A stretch of DNA of 5,870 nucleotides from an uncultured Oscillospiraceae bacterium (GCA_900549945.1 URQJ01000125.1:1-5870), one strand, 5' to 3'; shown: positions 1-5,815, counted from the stretch's first letter. Notes: generated by a model not told the origin, from the sequence alone. Made by a program: numbers and translations.

Positions 1-338
1 CCGGCCTGCTGCGTGCTGTAGCCCGAGTTGCGGTGCGTTTCGGGCGTGCCCGTCAGCGAGGCGTTGCAGATGCTGCAAAACAGCGCGCTGTGCGCGTTGA
101 GTGTGCCGCAGTTCGGGCATTCCTTATCCTTGATCTCGCTCGAGACGTCCGGCGCGTTCGGCGGGGGCGGAGGCGCCCAGTCCTTGCCCGCCTCGTGCAG
201 GTCCGTGAAGATGCACGCGCCCTTTTCCATATAGCATGCCCGGTGGTACGGCGCGCCGCACGTGGGGCAGACGACGATGTCGTCGTTCTCGGTGAACGGC
301 TTCTCGCATACAGGGCACTTGATTCCCTTATAGTCCAA
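1..338 (-). CDS. Prokaryotic RING-finger / zinc-ribbon protein, partial (C-terminus off the left edge)
   Basis: Only the first 112 residues are present; the frame is still open at the left edge. The start is a TTG at 338-336, preceded by GGAGG on the minus strand (350-346) with a 7-base spacer; there is no ATG near it. The N-terminus holds a RING/PHD-like cluster: C8-P-V-C11, C24-P-T-C27, then H32, C35 and C42. This resembles the prokaryotic RING finger family 1 (Prok-RING_1). A proline-rich linker follows (residues 56-60), then a four-Cys zinc ribbon, C74-P-N-C77 and C88-S-I-C91. In related clostridial proteins such an N-terminus is often followed by a membrane domain, but that part is not visible here. 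It is divergent from prfB. Metal binding is well supported by the Cys/His spacing; the biological role is unknown. Ubiquitin-ligase activity should not be assumed. Confidence 0.85.
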   Translation of the reverse strand, partial: MDYKGIKCPVCEKPFTENDDIVVCPTCGAPYHRACYMEKGACIFTDLHEAGKDWAPPPPPNAPDVSSEIKDKECPNCGTLNAHSALFCSICNASLTGTPETHRNSGYSTQQA

Positions 339-359
339 AATGATTCCTCCAAAATCTCT

Positions 360-377
360 TCGATTTTCGAAAAACGA
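360..377. repeat. 18-bp near-perfect palindrome in the RING-gene leader
   Basis: Positions 360-377 (TCGATTTTCGAAAAACGA) form an inverted repeat centred between 368 and 369 with a single mismatched pair (363/374). It lies between the predicted transcript start (about 385) and the ribosome site (350-344) of the minus-strand gene. That is where a repressor operator could sit, but the AT-rich composition means it may be chance. Confidence 0.35.
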
Positions 378-391
378 TGTATCTTTTCTCT

Positions 392-420
392 ATTCTACTA
401 CAATATGCCCGAGATCGCAA
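392..420 (-). promoter_or_regulatory. Sigma-A-type promoter for the RING-finger gene
   Basis: On the minus strand, TTGCGA (420-415, 4/6 to the -35 consensus) is followed after exactly 17 bases by TAGAAT (397-392, 5/6 to the -10 consensus). The predicted transcript start is near 385, which leaves a leader of about 47 bases before the TTG start. Position, spacing and match are all good; there is no experimental support. Confidence 0.65.
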
Positions 421-501
421 TGCACGGCCGATAAATTTTCAGACTGTTAATAATTCCGAAAATCCGCATAAAAAACCCGCAAAACAGCATGCACTTTCCT
501 G

Positions 502-530
502 TTTACAAAGCCGGGATTATCCGGTATAAT
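502..530 (+). promoter_or_regulatory. Sigma-A-type promoter for prfB
   Basis: TTTACA (502-507, 5/6) and a perfect TATAAT (525-530) are separated by 17 bases. The predicted start is near 537, giving a prfB leader of about 87 bases. The promoter lies downstream of an in-frame ATG at 489, which rules that ATG out as the translation start from this promoter. Confidence 0.8.
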
Positions 531-553
531 ATAAAAAGATATGCGCAGGCGCA

Positions 554-588
554 GGCAGCCGCGCGGGTATGCCCGCAAAGCGGCTGCC
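554..588 (+). promoter_or_regulatory. Strong GC-rich hairpin in the prfB 5' leader
   Basis: GGCAGCCGC (554-562) pairs perfectly with GCGGCTGCC (580-588). Nested inside, GCGGG (563-567) pairs with CCCGC (572-576) around a TATG loop, leaving an AAA bulge at 577-579. The result is a 14-bp interrupted stem between the promoter and the ribosome site. It is followed by CTGACTTTTGC, with only four T in a row, so it is a poor intrinsic terminator. A role in mRNA stability or leader control is inference. Confidence 0.6.
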
Positions 589-623
589 AGGCTGACTTTT
601 GCTTTGGAAAGGTATTTTGGAAT

Positions 624-1751
624 ATGCTGCAATTTGAAGAACTCAAGAGAGAACTGCACGATAAACAGGCGGCCCTCGATGAACTCAAGGATGCGCTCGG
701 CCTCGAGCGGCTGCGCGAGGAGGTCGAGATGCTCGAGAACAAGGCGGCGGAGCCCGGTTTCTGGGACAATATGGAGGCGGCGCAGAAGGTGCTGCAGAGA
801 ACGGCCGCGCTCAAGCAGAAGGACGAGACGTACGTGAAGCTCTGTGCCCGTGCGGAGGACGCGCTCGCGCTCGTCGAGATGGGTGACGAGGCGGAGGATC
901 TCTCGCTGCTGCCCGAGGCGCAGGCGGAGATCGAGGCGATCGCGAAAGAGATCGAGACGATGCGCCTGACGACGCTGCTGACCGGCGAGTACGACAGCAA
1001 GAACGCGATTCTCACGTTCCACGCGGGCTCCGGCGGCACCGAAGCGCAGGACTGGGCCGAGATGCTGTTCCGCATGTACAACCGCTGGGCGGAGCGCCAC
1101 GGCTTCAAGGTGACGACGCTCGATTACCTCGACGGCGACGAGGCCGGCCTCAAGAGCGCCTCTGTCCTCGTGGAGGGCGAGAACGCCTACGGCTTTTTGA
1201 AGAGCGAGGCCGGCGTGCACCGGCTCGTACGCGTCTCGCCGTTCGATTCGGCGGGCCGCCGCCACACCTCGTTCTCCTCCCTCGAGGTCATGCCGGAGAT
1301 CGACGAGGACCTCAGCGTGGAGATCAACCCGGACGACATCAAGATGGAGGTCTACCGCGCGAGCGGCGCCGGCGGCCAGAAGGTCAACAAAACGTCCTCG
1401 GCCGTCCGCCTCATCCATATCCCGACGGGTATCGTCGTTTCCTGTCAGGTGGAGCGCAGCCAGTACCAGAACCGCGACGTCGCGATGAAGATGCTGATCT
1501 CGAAGCTCGTCGAGATCAAGGAGCGCGAGCACCTCGAGAAAATTTCGGACATCAAGGGCGAGCAGAAGGAGATTACTTGGGGCAGCCAGATCCGCTCCTA
1601 CGTGTTCATGCCGTACACGCTCGCGAAGGACCACCGCACCGGCTGCGAAAAGGGCAACATCAACGCCGTGATGGACGGCGAGATCGACGAGTTCATCACC
1701 GCGTACCTCAAGGCGCTGAGTCAGGGCACGCTGGGCGAAAACATCGAATAA
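624..1751 (+). CDS. prfB: Peptide chain release factor 2 (RF2)
   Basis: Class I release factor that reads UAA and UGA in the ribosomal A site and triggers hydrolysis of peptidyl-tRNA; cytoplasmic. The protein is 375 residues, normal for RF2. The stop-codon-recognition tripeptide S205-P-F207 is present, and the catalytic G250-G251-Q252 lies in the sequence SGAGGQKVNKTSSAVR. Both fall at the same residue numbers as in E. coli RF2. That Gln is normally methylated by PrmC. Residues 1-100 are the usual helical N-terminal domain. I chose the ATG at 624 because the protein then aligns with RF2 from its first residues (LQFEELKRELHDKQ) and a GGAAAGG ribosome site lies at 606-612. Upstream in-frame codons precede the promoter. 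Unusually for RF2, the reading frame runs through residue 26 with no in-frame UGA, so no +1 programmed frameshift is needed. It is followed directly by a terminator, so it is probably monocistronic. Confidence 0.98.
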   Translation: MLQFEELKRELHDKQAALDELKDALGLERLREEVEMLENKAAEPGFWDNMEAAQKVLQRTAALKQKDETYVKLCARAEDALALVEMGDEAEDLSLLPEAQAEIEAIAKEIETMRLTTLLTGEYDSKNAILTFHAGSGGTEAQDWAEMLFRMYNRWAERHGFKVTTLDYLDGDEAGLKSASVLVEGENAYGFLKSEAGVHRLVRVSPFDSAGRRHTSFSSLEVMPEIDEDLSVEINPDDIKMEVYRASGAGGQKVNKTSSAVRLIHIPTGIVVSCQVERSQYQNRDVAMKMLISKLVEIKEREHLEKISDIKGEQKEITWGSQIRSYVFMPYTLAKDHRTGCEKGNINAVMDGEIDEFITAYLKALSQGTLGENIE

Positions 1752-1775
1752 AACTGGGCCGAATAGCCGGCGCGG

Positions 1776-1805
1776 AAAAAGCGGCGCCTTCGGGCGCCGT
1801 TTTTT
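1776..1805 (+). terminator. Intrinsic terminator of prfB
   Basis: CGGCGCC (1782-1788), a TTCG tetraloop (1789-1792) and GGCGCCG (1793-1799) form a 7-bp GC stem followed by six T (1800-1805). A preceding AAAAA run (1776-1780) can extend pairing into the T tract. It begins 24 bases after the prfB stop. Confidence 0.95.
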
Positions 1806-1819
1806 GCAAAAATTTTGCA
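1805..1819. repeat. 15-bp perfect palindrome
   Basis: TGCAAAAATTTTGCA is a perfect inverted repeat with a single central A. It starts at the last T of the prfB terminator and ends 53 bases before the predicted -10 of ectB. It could be an operator for the downstream gene; no regulator can be named. Confidence 0.5.
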
Positions 1820-1869
1820 GGCGAAAGGAAAATTTAAGAGGTTTCTTTATTCCTTTTTGCGGAATACTG

Positions 1870-1878
1870 TGGTATACT
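1870..1878 (+). promoter_or_regulatory. Extended -10 promoter for the ectB-type gene
   Basis: TGGTATACT (1870-1878) is an extended -10 element: TG, one base, then TATACT with 5/6 to consensus. The best -35 at 17-base spacing is only TTCCTT (1850-1855), which is weak, as is usual for extended -10 promoters. The predicted start is near 1885, giving an unusually long leader of about 147 bases. Confidence 0.55.
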
Positions 1879-1884
1879 GAGTCA

Positions 1885-2031
1885 CAAGGCCAAAATACGA
1901 AACTGCATTGGCCGGATGCCGCTGGCTCTCCACGCCCGTTTTGCGGAGAGAGAACAGCCCCATGCAGCGCCGAGCGCTGTGTGCGATCGCTGAATCATGC
2001 AAGCGTGCATGGTAGAAAGGATGGTAAACCC
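1885..2031 (+). ncRNA. Structured 5' leader of the ectB-type gene (candidate cis-regulatory RNA)
   Basis: Several helices can be drawn. GGCCA (1888-1892) pairs with TGGCC (1909-1913). CTGCAT (1903-1908), which lies in that loop, pairs with ATGCAG (1962-1967), so a pseudoknot or a long-range closing stem is possible. GCTG (1921-1924) pairs with CAGC (1955-1958), and CTCTCC (1926-1931) with GGAGAG (1945-1950). CAGCGC (1965-1970) pairs with GCGCTG (1974-1979) around CGA. CATGCA (1996-2001) pairs with TGCATG (2006-2011) around AGCG. The last hairpin ends just before the ribosome site (GAAAGGATGG, 2015-2024). Some helices exclude each other, because 1965-1967 is shared by two of them. I recognise no known riboswitch or T-box signature. 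The helices are seen; regulation is inferred. Confidence 0.4.
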
Positions 2032-3288
2032 ATGAACACAAAAACATTCGAGACATATGAATCCGAGGTGCGCTCCTACTGCCGCAATTTCCCGGCGGTA
2101 TTCACCACCGCGAAGGGCTCGATCCTCTGTGACGAGGACGGCCGGCAGTACATCGACTTTTTCTGCGGCGCCGGCGCGCTGAATTACGGGCACAACAACC
2201 CATACATCAAGCGCCGCCTGATCGACTACCTCGAGCAGGACGGCGTGCTGCACGCGATGGACATGTACACCGCACCGAAGCGCGAATTTATCGATTATTT
2301 TGAGAACGAGATCATCCGGCCGCGCGGTCTCGATTATAAGATCCAGTTTGTCGGCCCGACGGGCACGAACGCGGTTGAGGCGGCCCTGAAGCTCGCCCGC
2401 AAGGTCAAAAAGCGCACGAACGTCTTTGCGCTGATGGGTGCGTTCCACGGCATGACGCTCGGCTCCATCGCCCTGACGACCGACGCGGATTCCCGTGCCG
2501 GCGCGGGCGTGCCGCTCTGCAATGTCACGCACATCCCGGCGCCCTACATGTTCCCCGAGCTCGACACCGTCGCCTATATGGAGCGCCTGATCACGGACGA
2601 TCACTCCGGCGTCGAAAAGCCGGCGGCGATCGTCCTCGAGACGACGCAGGCGGACGGCGGCATCTACGCGCTGCCGACCGAATGGCTGCAGCGCGTCCGC
2701 GCGCTCTGCGACAAGCACGACATTTTGATGGTCGTCGACGACGTGCAGGTGGGCTGCGCGCGCACGGGCTGGTTCTTCTCCTTCGAGCGCGCGGGCATCG
2801 TGCCCGACATCGTGACGCTTTCGAAATCGATCGGCGGCTACGGCATGCCGTTTGCGGTCACGCTCCTGAAGCCCGAGCTCGACGCGTGGAAGCCCGGCGA
2901 GCACAACGGCACGTTCCGCGGCTACCAGCTCTCGCTGATCGCGGCAAAGGCCGGCCTCGAATACATGCTGAACGAGCATGTGGAGGCGGGTGTGCGCGAG
3001 CGCGAGCAGATCGTCGCGAAATTCATGCGCGATGAGATCGGCGCGATCGACAGCCGCATCGAAACGCGCGGCATTGGCCTGCTTTGGGGCGTCGATTTCG
3101 GCGGATTCGAGGGCGACGTGTCGAAAAAGGTGCTCGACGAGGCATTCAAAAACGGCCTCATCGTCGAGCGCGTCGGGCGCGGCAACGCGGTCATCAAGGT
3201 CATGCCGGCGCTGAACGTGCCGGTTGAAACGCTGGAGACCGGCCTGCGTATTCTGGCGGATGCGGTCCGCACGGTGCTCGCAAAATAA
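2032..3288 (+). CDS. ectB: Diaminobutyrate-2-oxoglutarate transaminase (EctB-type, class III PLP enzyme)
   Basis: Transfers the amino group of L-glutamate to L-aspartate 4-semialdehyde, giving L-2,4-diaminobutyrate and 2-oxoglutarate; cytoplasmic. The protein is 418 residues, the usual EctB length, and opens with the EctB-like FETYESEVRSYCRNFP. PLP-binding features are in place: G111-T-N113 (phosphate loop), FHG in GAFHGMTLGS, D236 in VVDDVQVG (pyridine nitrogen) and K265 in TLSKSIGGYG (Schiff-base lysine). The EHNGTFRG segment is typical of EctB. I chose the ATG at 2032 because it gives the family N-terminus and follows GAAAGGATGG (2015-2024); upstream codons in frame precede the promoter. 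No ectA or ectC is beside it: the neighbours are prfB and a peptidase. Ectoine synthesis is therefore not supported here. Diaminobutyrate or, via a decarboxylase elsewhere, 1,3-diaminopropane are more likely products. Another omega-amino substrate cannot be excluded. Confidence 0.9.
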   Translation: MNTKTFETYESEVRSYCRNFPAVFTTAKGSILCDEDGRQYIDFFCGAGALNYGHNNPYIKRRLIDYLEQDGVLHAMDMYTAPKREFIDYFENEIIRPRGLDYKIQFVGPTGTNAVEAALKLARKVKKRTNVFALMGAFHGMTLGSIALTTDADSRAGAGVPLCNVTHIPAPYMFPELDTVAYMERLITDDHSGVEKPAAIVLETTQADGGIYALPTEWLQRVRALCDKHDILMVVDDVQVGCARTGWFFSFERAGIVPDIVTLSKSIGGYGMPFAVTLLKPELDAWKPGEHNGTFRGYQLSLIAAKAGLEYMLNEHVEAGVREREQIVAKFMRDEIGAIDSRIETRGIGLLWGVDFGGFEGDVSKKVLDEAFKNGLIVERVGRGNAVIKVMPALNVPVETLETGLRILADAVRTVLAK

Positions 3289-3297
3289 AGCAGATTT

Positions 3298-3334
3298 AAA
3301 GCCGAACGCGTTTCAGTGCCGTTCGGCTTTTCTG
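3298..3334 (+). terminator. Intrinsic terminator of the ectB-type gene
   Basis: AAAGCCGAACG (3298-3308) pairs perfectly with CGTTCGGCTTT (3320-3330) over an 11-base loop, and the T run continues to 3331, followed by CTGTTTT. It starts nine bases after the ectB stop, so read-through into the peptidase gene should be limited. Confidence 0.92.
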
Positions 3335-3364
3335 TTTTCCGCTGCACCTTATGTGCGGAAACGG

Positions 3365-3400
3365 TATGATTTTTCTAAGGGCGCAGAGAATATATATAAA
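3365..3400 (+). promoter_or_regulatory. Possible promoter(s) of the peptidase gene
   Basis: Two -10-like hexamers are present: TATGAT (3365-3370, 5/6) and TATAAA (3395-3400, 5/6) within an AT run. Neither has a convincing -35; the best are TGCACC (3343-3348) and TTTCTA (3372-3377), each 3/6. A promoter is expected here because a strong terminator separates the peptidase from ectB, but which element is used cannot be decided by eye. Confidence 0.35.
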
Positions 3401-3406
3401 CGTATG

Positions 3407-3420
3407 CTGCCGAAAGGCAG
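3407..3420 (+). promoter_or_regulatory. GNRA-tetraloop hairpin abutting the peptidase ribosome site
   Basis: CTGCC (3407-3411), a GAAA loop (3412-3415) and GGCAG (3416-3420) form a perfect 5-bp stem. The purine-rich ribosome site (GGAAAGGAAG, 3421-3430) starts at the next base. Small GNRA hairpins are stable in RNA. An effect on mRNA stability or ribosome access is inference. Confidence 0.45.
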
Positions 3421-3437
3421 GGAAAGGAAGCGGTATT

Positions 3438-5129
3438 ATGCAGAAATTCAGCGAGCTGCCCTACACGCGGCCGGACATCGCGGCGGCGGTCGAGCAGTAT
3501 AAGGCGCTCAGTGAGGCGCTTCGCGGCGCGGAAACCTACGCGCAGGCGCGCGAGGCGTTCCAAAAAGCGGAGGCGCTCGAAACGGCGCTTAGTACGGCGG
3601 AATCCCTCGCGAGCATCCGCAACACCATGGACACGACCGACGCGTTTTACGACGGGGAAGTCGCGTATTTCAACGAGAACCTGCCGAACCTGATCCCCGT
3701 GTCGAAGGCGTTCAGCGAGGCGATCGTAAACGGCCCTTTTTGCGCCGATTTCGAGCGGGAGTACGGCGCGCACTTTATCAAGCTGCTTGAAAACAGCCTG
3801 CTCGTGCAGGATGCGCGTATCATCGGCGATCTTGTCCGCGAGTCAGCGCTGTCGGTCGCCTACTCGAAGGCGGCCGCCGCCTGCAAGACGGAGTTCCGCG
3901 GCGAGACCTGCAATTTTTACGGCCTCTTAAAGCATATGGAAAGCACCGACCGCGCGGAGCGGCGCGAGGCCTTTGAAAAGTGGGCGGCGCTCTACGAGGC
4001 CGCCGCGCCCGAGCTCGACAGGATCTACGACGAGCTGATCGCCGTGCGCGCGGATATGGCCGAAAAGCTCGGCTTTGAGAGCTACACGGCGCTTGCCTAC
4101 CGCAACCGCCAGCGGCTTGATTACACGCCCGAGCACGTCGAAAAATTCCGCGAGCAGGTCCGTACGGTCGTCACGCCGGCGGTTTCCAAGATGCTTGAGG
4201 CACAGCGCAGGCGACTCGGCGTCGACAAGCTGCGGTATTACGATGAAAGCCTCGTGTTTCCGGGCGGCAACGCAGACCCTGCCGGCAGCAAGGATGATAT
4301 GCTGAAAGCGGCTTCAGAGATGTACAGCGCGCTTTCCCCGGAGACAAAAGAATTTTTCGATTTCATGACCGAGCACGAGCTCTTTGACCTCGAGACGCGC
4401 CCGGGCAAGCACCTCGGCGGCTACTGCACTTCGCTGCCGGCCTACAAGGCGCCGTTCATTTTCTCGAATTTCAACGGCACCTCGGCGGACGTCGACGTGC
4501 TGACCCACGAGGCGGGGCACGCGTTCCAGTGCTATCTCAGCGAGCGGCTGATCCCGGCTTCCGCTTTGCAGAGTTCGACGAGCGAGATCAACGAGATCCA
4601 CTCGATGGCGATGGAGTTCTTCACCTACCCGTGGATGGATAAATTCTTCGGGGACCGCGCGGACGAATACCGCTACGCGCACCTGTGCGGCGCGCTTTCC
4701 GTGATCCCCTATATGGCCTGCGTCGATGAATTCCAGCACAGGGTGTACGCCAAGCCGCGCATGACGGCCGCAGAACGCCGCGGCGTCTGGCGCGCGCTCG
4801 AGAAAAAGTATATGCCGTGGCGCGATTACGACGGCAACGAATTTCTCGAGGGCGGCGGATTCTGGATGCAGAAGCAGCACATTTTCCTCTACCCATTCTA
4901 TTATATCGATTACGCGCTGGCACAGATCTGCGCGTTCAGCCTGTACGGCGAGATGAAGCGCGACCGCGAAAGCGCGTGGGCGCGCTACCTGAAGCTGTGC
5001 AGGACGGGCGGCACGATGGGGTATTTCGACCTCCTGCACGATGCCGGCATCCCGGTGCCGTTTGAAGCGGGCGCCGTAGAGGGCGCGGTCCGCGGCGTGA
5101 TCGAGGAGATCGAGGCCGCCAAGTATTGA
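3438..5129 (+). CDS. M3-family oligoendopeptidase (thimet-oligopeptidase/PepF superfamily)
   Basis: Zinc metallopeptidase that cleaves short peptides in the cytoplasm, normally downstream of proteases or peptide uptake. The 563-residue protein has no signal peptide or membrane segment. The zinc motif is H357-E358-A-G-H361 in LTHEAGHAFQCYL. The third ligand is expected 29 residues after the first His and is there as E386 in SEINEIHSMAMEFF. Near the C-terminus, FLYPFYYIDYALAQ supplies the Tyr-rich segment typical of the family's active site. The length (about 560, against about 600 for classical PepF) and the EIHSMAMEF signature fit the M3 subgroup distinct from true PepF, so I give no gene symbol. 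The ATG at 3438 is chosen because AGGAAG ends seven bases upstream; an in-frame ATG at 3351 falls between the terminator and the promoter candidates. Single-gene unit, convergent with the next gene. Confidence 0.95.
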   Translation: MQKFSELPYTRPDIAAAVEQYKALSEALRGAETYAQAREAFQKAEALETALSTAESLASIRNTMDTTDAFYDGEVAYFNENLPNLIPVSKAFSEAIVNGPFCADFEREYGAHFIKLLENSLLVQDARIIGDLVRESALSVAYSKAAAACKTEFRGETCNFYGLLKHMESTDRAERREAFEKWAALYEAAAPELDRIYDELIAVRADMAEKLGFESYTALAYRNRQRLDYTPEHVEKFREQVRTVVTPAVSKMLEAQRRRLGVDKLRYYDESLVFPGGNADPAGSKDDMLKAASEMYSALSPETKEFFDFMTEHELFDLETRPGKHLGGYCTSLPAYKAPFIFSNFNGTSADVDVLTHEAGHAFQCYLSERLIPASALQSSTSEINEIHSMAMEFFTYPWMDKFFGDRADEYRYAHLCGALSVIPYMACVDEFQHRVYAKPRMTAAERRGVWRALEKKYMPWRDYDGNEFLEGGGFWMQKQHIFLYPFYYIDYALAQICAFSLYGEMKRDRESAWARYLKLCRTGGTMGYFDLLHDAGIPVPFEAGAVEGAVRGVIEEIEAAKY

Positions 5130-5135
5130 TCTGCA

Positions 5136-5175
5136 CCGCCGCAAGGGGTCTGCCGGCGGCTCCATGGCCGGCGGC
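5136..5175. repeat. GC-rich direct and inverted repeats after the peptidase gene
   Basis: GCCGGCGGC occurs twice, at 5152-5160 and 5167-5175. The first copy can also pair through CGGCGG (5154-5159) with CCGCCG (5136-5141), making a 6-bp stem with a 12-base loop. There is no T tract, so it is not an intrinsic terminator. It may simply be GC-rich intergenic sequence. Confidence 0.4.
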
Positions 5176-5216
5176 CCGCTCTGCATTCGGGCGGACTTCA
5201 TCGCCATACAAATAAA

Positions 5217-5255
5217 CAGCAGGGAACGGCGCCTCGGCTGCACCGTTCCCTGCTG
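5217..5255. terminator. Bidirectional terminator between the convergent peptidase and transglutaminase-like genes
   Basis: CAGCAGGGAACGG (5217-5229) pairs perfectly over 13 bp with CCGTTCCCTGCTG (5243-5255). On the plus strand it is followed by CTGTATTATTTTC, and on the minus strand by TTTATTTG. It lies 88 bases after the peptidase stop and 12 bases after the minus-strand gene's stop, so it probably serves both. The tails are T-rich rather than pure T. Confidence 0.8.
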
Positions 5256-5266
5256 CTGTATTATTT

Positions 5267-5815
5267 TCATTCTGCTTGAACTGCAATTTCGCCCTGTTCT
5301 GCGGTGCTCTGCAGGCCTGTCTCGATGGAATTTAGATATTCCGTCTCGAAGCCGTAGGCGAGATAGAGAAAATGCGCGCGCACGTCACAGTCCCAGCTTG
5401 TCACGTCGGTGAAAAATTCATCGAAATGCGTGTCGGGGCAGGGGGCGCCGAGGGTTTCGGCGTATCCGCCGCGTCCCGCCGTGCAGGGCAGAGCACAGCC
5501 CGTGTAAATACGCGCCGCGTCGCTCATGCCGAAATACGAGAGGCCGCGGCCGCCTGTGGCGCTGTTCTCGAAGGTGGGGTCGAAGTGGTACGGCTGTCCG
5601 CCGAGCTCGGCGATGACCCACCGGTGCTCTGTGTCGCCGGCGGTGCCCGAAGCGATGCGCGCGGCGATGCCGTTTTGGTTGAACAGGTAGCAGAGCGCCG
5701 CGGCAAATTCCGCGTTGCCGCCCTCCTGCTCGACGATCATGCGGTAAAGCGAGTTTTCGCCGCTTTCCGCGTACGTACAGCCGGCGCTGACCGCCCGGTA
5801 CACAGGACAAAGCAT
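5267..5815 (-). CDS. Transglutaminase-like domain protein, 5' end missing; nucleophile Cys replaced by Asn
   Basis: The visible frame gives 182 residues from the ATG at 5815 to a TGA at 5269-5267. It matches the core of the transglutaminase-like fold: the helix GGNAEFAAALCYLFNQNGI, then H64 in EHRWVIAEL, then D79 in YHFDPTFE, then a YFGMSD segment usual after the core. His and Asp of the triad are present. The residue that aligns with the nucleophilic Cys, 15 residues before the Gly of NGI, is Asn34 (codon 5716-5714), so this copy may be non-catalytic. The ATG at 5815 is unlikely to be the true start. It has no ribosome site, the family normally has more sequence before the core, and the codon lies in the fold-back joined to adapter at the right end. 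The frame stays open to the window edge, so I treat it as truncated. No signal peptide or function can be judged. Confidence 0.7.
   Translation of the reverse strand: MLCPVYRAVSAGCTYAESGENSLYRMIVEQEGGNAEFAAALCYLFNQNGIAARIASGTAGDTEHRWVIAELGGQPYHFDPTFENSATGGRGLSYFGMSDAARIYTGCALPCTAGRGGYAETLGAPCPDTHFDEFFTDVTSWDCDVRAHFLYLAYGFETEYLNSIETGLQSTAEQGEIAVQAE

Noticed and set aside
489..623. N-terminal extension of prfB starting at ATG 489
   Set aside because: The promoter -10 box (525-530) lies downstream of this ATG, and the 45 extra residues do not resemble RF2.
541..837. Short ORF beginning in the prfB leader
   Set aside because: It starts only about four bases after the predicted transcript start, has no ribosome site, is Arg-rich and runs out of frame deep into prfB.
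447..1634. Long open frame (395 codons) on the minus strand opposite prfB
   Set aside because: It is an antisense shadow of GC-rich prfB codons. The translation is rich in Leu, Arg, Val and Ala with no recognisable domain, while the plus strand encodes a complete RF2.
1916..1993. 25-codon leader ORF in the ectB leader
   Set aside because: It has an ATG and stop but no ribosome site and no run of regulatory codons. It more likely arises from the lack of stops in GC-rich sequence.
1804..2031. N-terminal extension of the ectB-type protein starting at ATG 1804
   Set aside because: It begins in the T tract of the prfB terminator and precedes the promoter. The family N-terminus starts at the ATG at 2032.
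1882..2979. Long minus-strand open frame opposite the ectB-type gene
   Set aside because: Composition shadow of the opposite strand: Arg/Val/Ala-rich, no domain, and it would run through the ectB leader.
2032..3288. Ectoine biosynthesis cluster
   Set aside because: Only the transaminase is present. Neither an acetyltransferase (EctA) nor an ectoine synthase (EctC) is encoded in the window.
3351..3437. N-terminal extension of the peptidase starting at ATG 3351
   Set aside because: No ribosome site there, and it precedes the promoter candidates. The ATG at 3438 has a well-spaced AGGAAG and a family-like N-terminus.
4314..5270. Minus-strand open frame opposite the C-terminal half of the peptidase
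   Set aside because: Antisense shadow of a clear M3 peptidase with intact zinc motif; it also crosses the convergent terminator.
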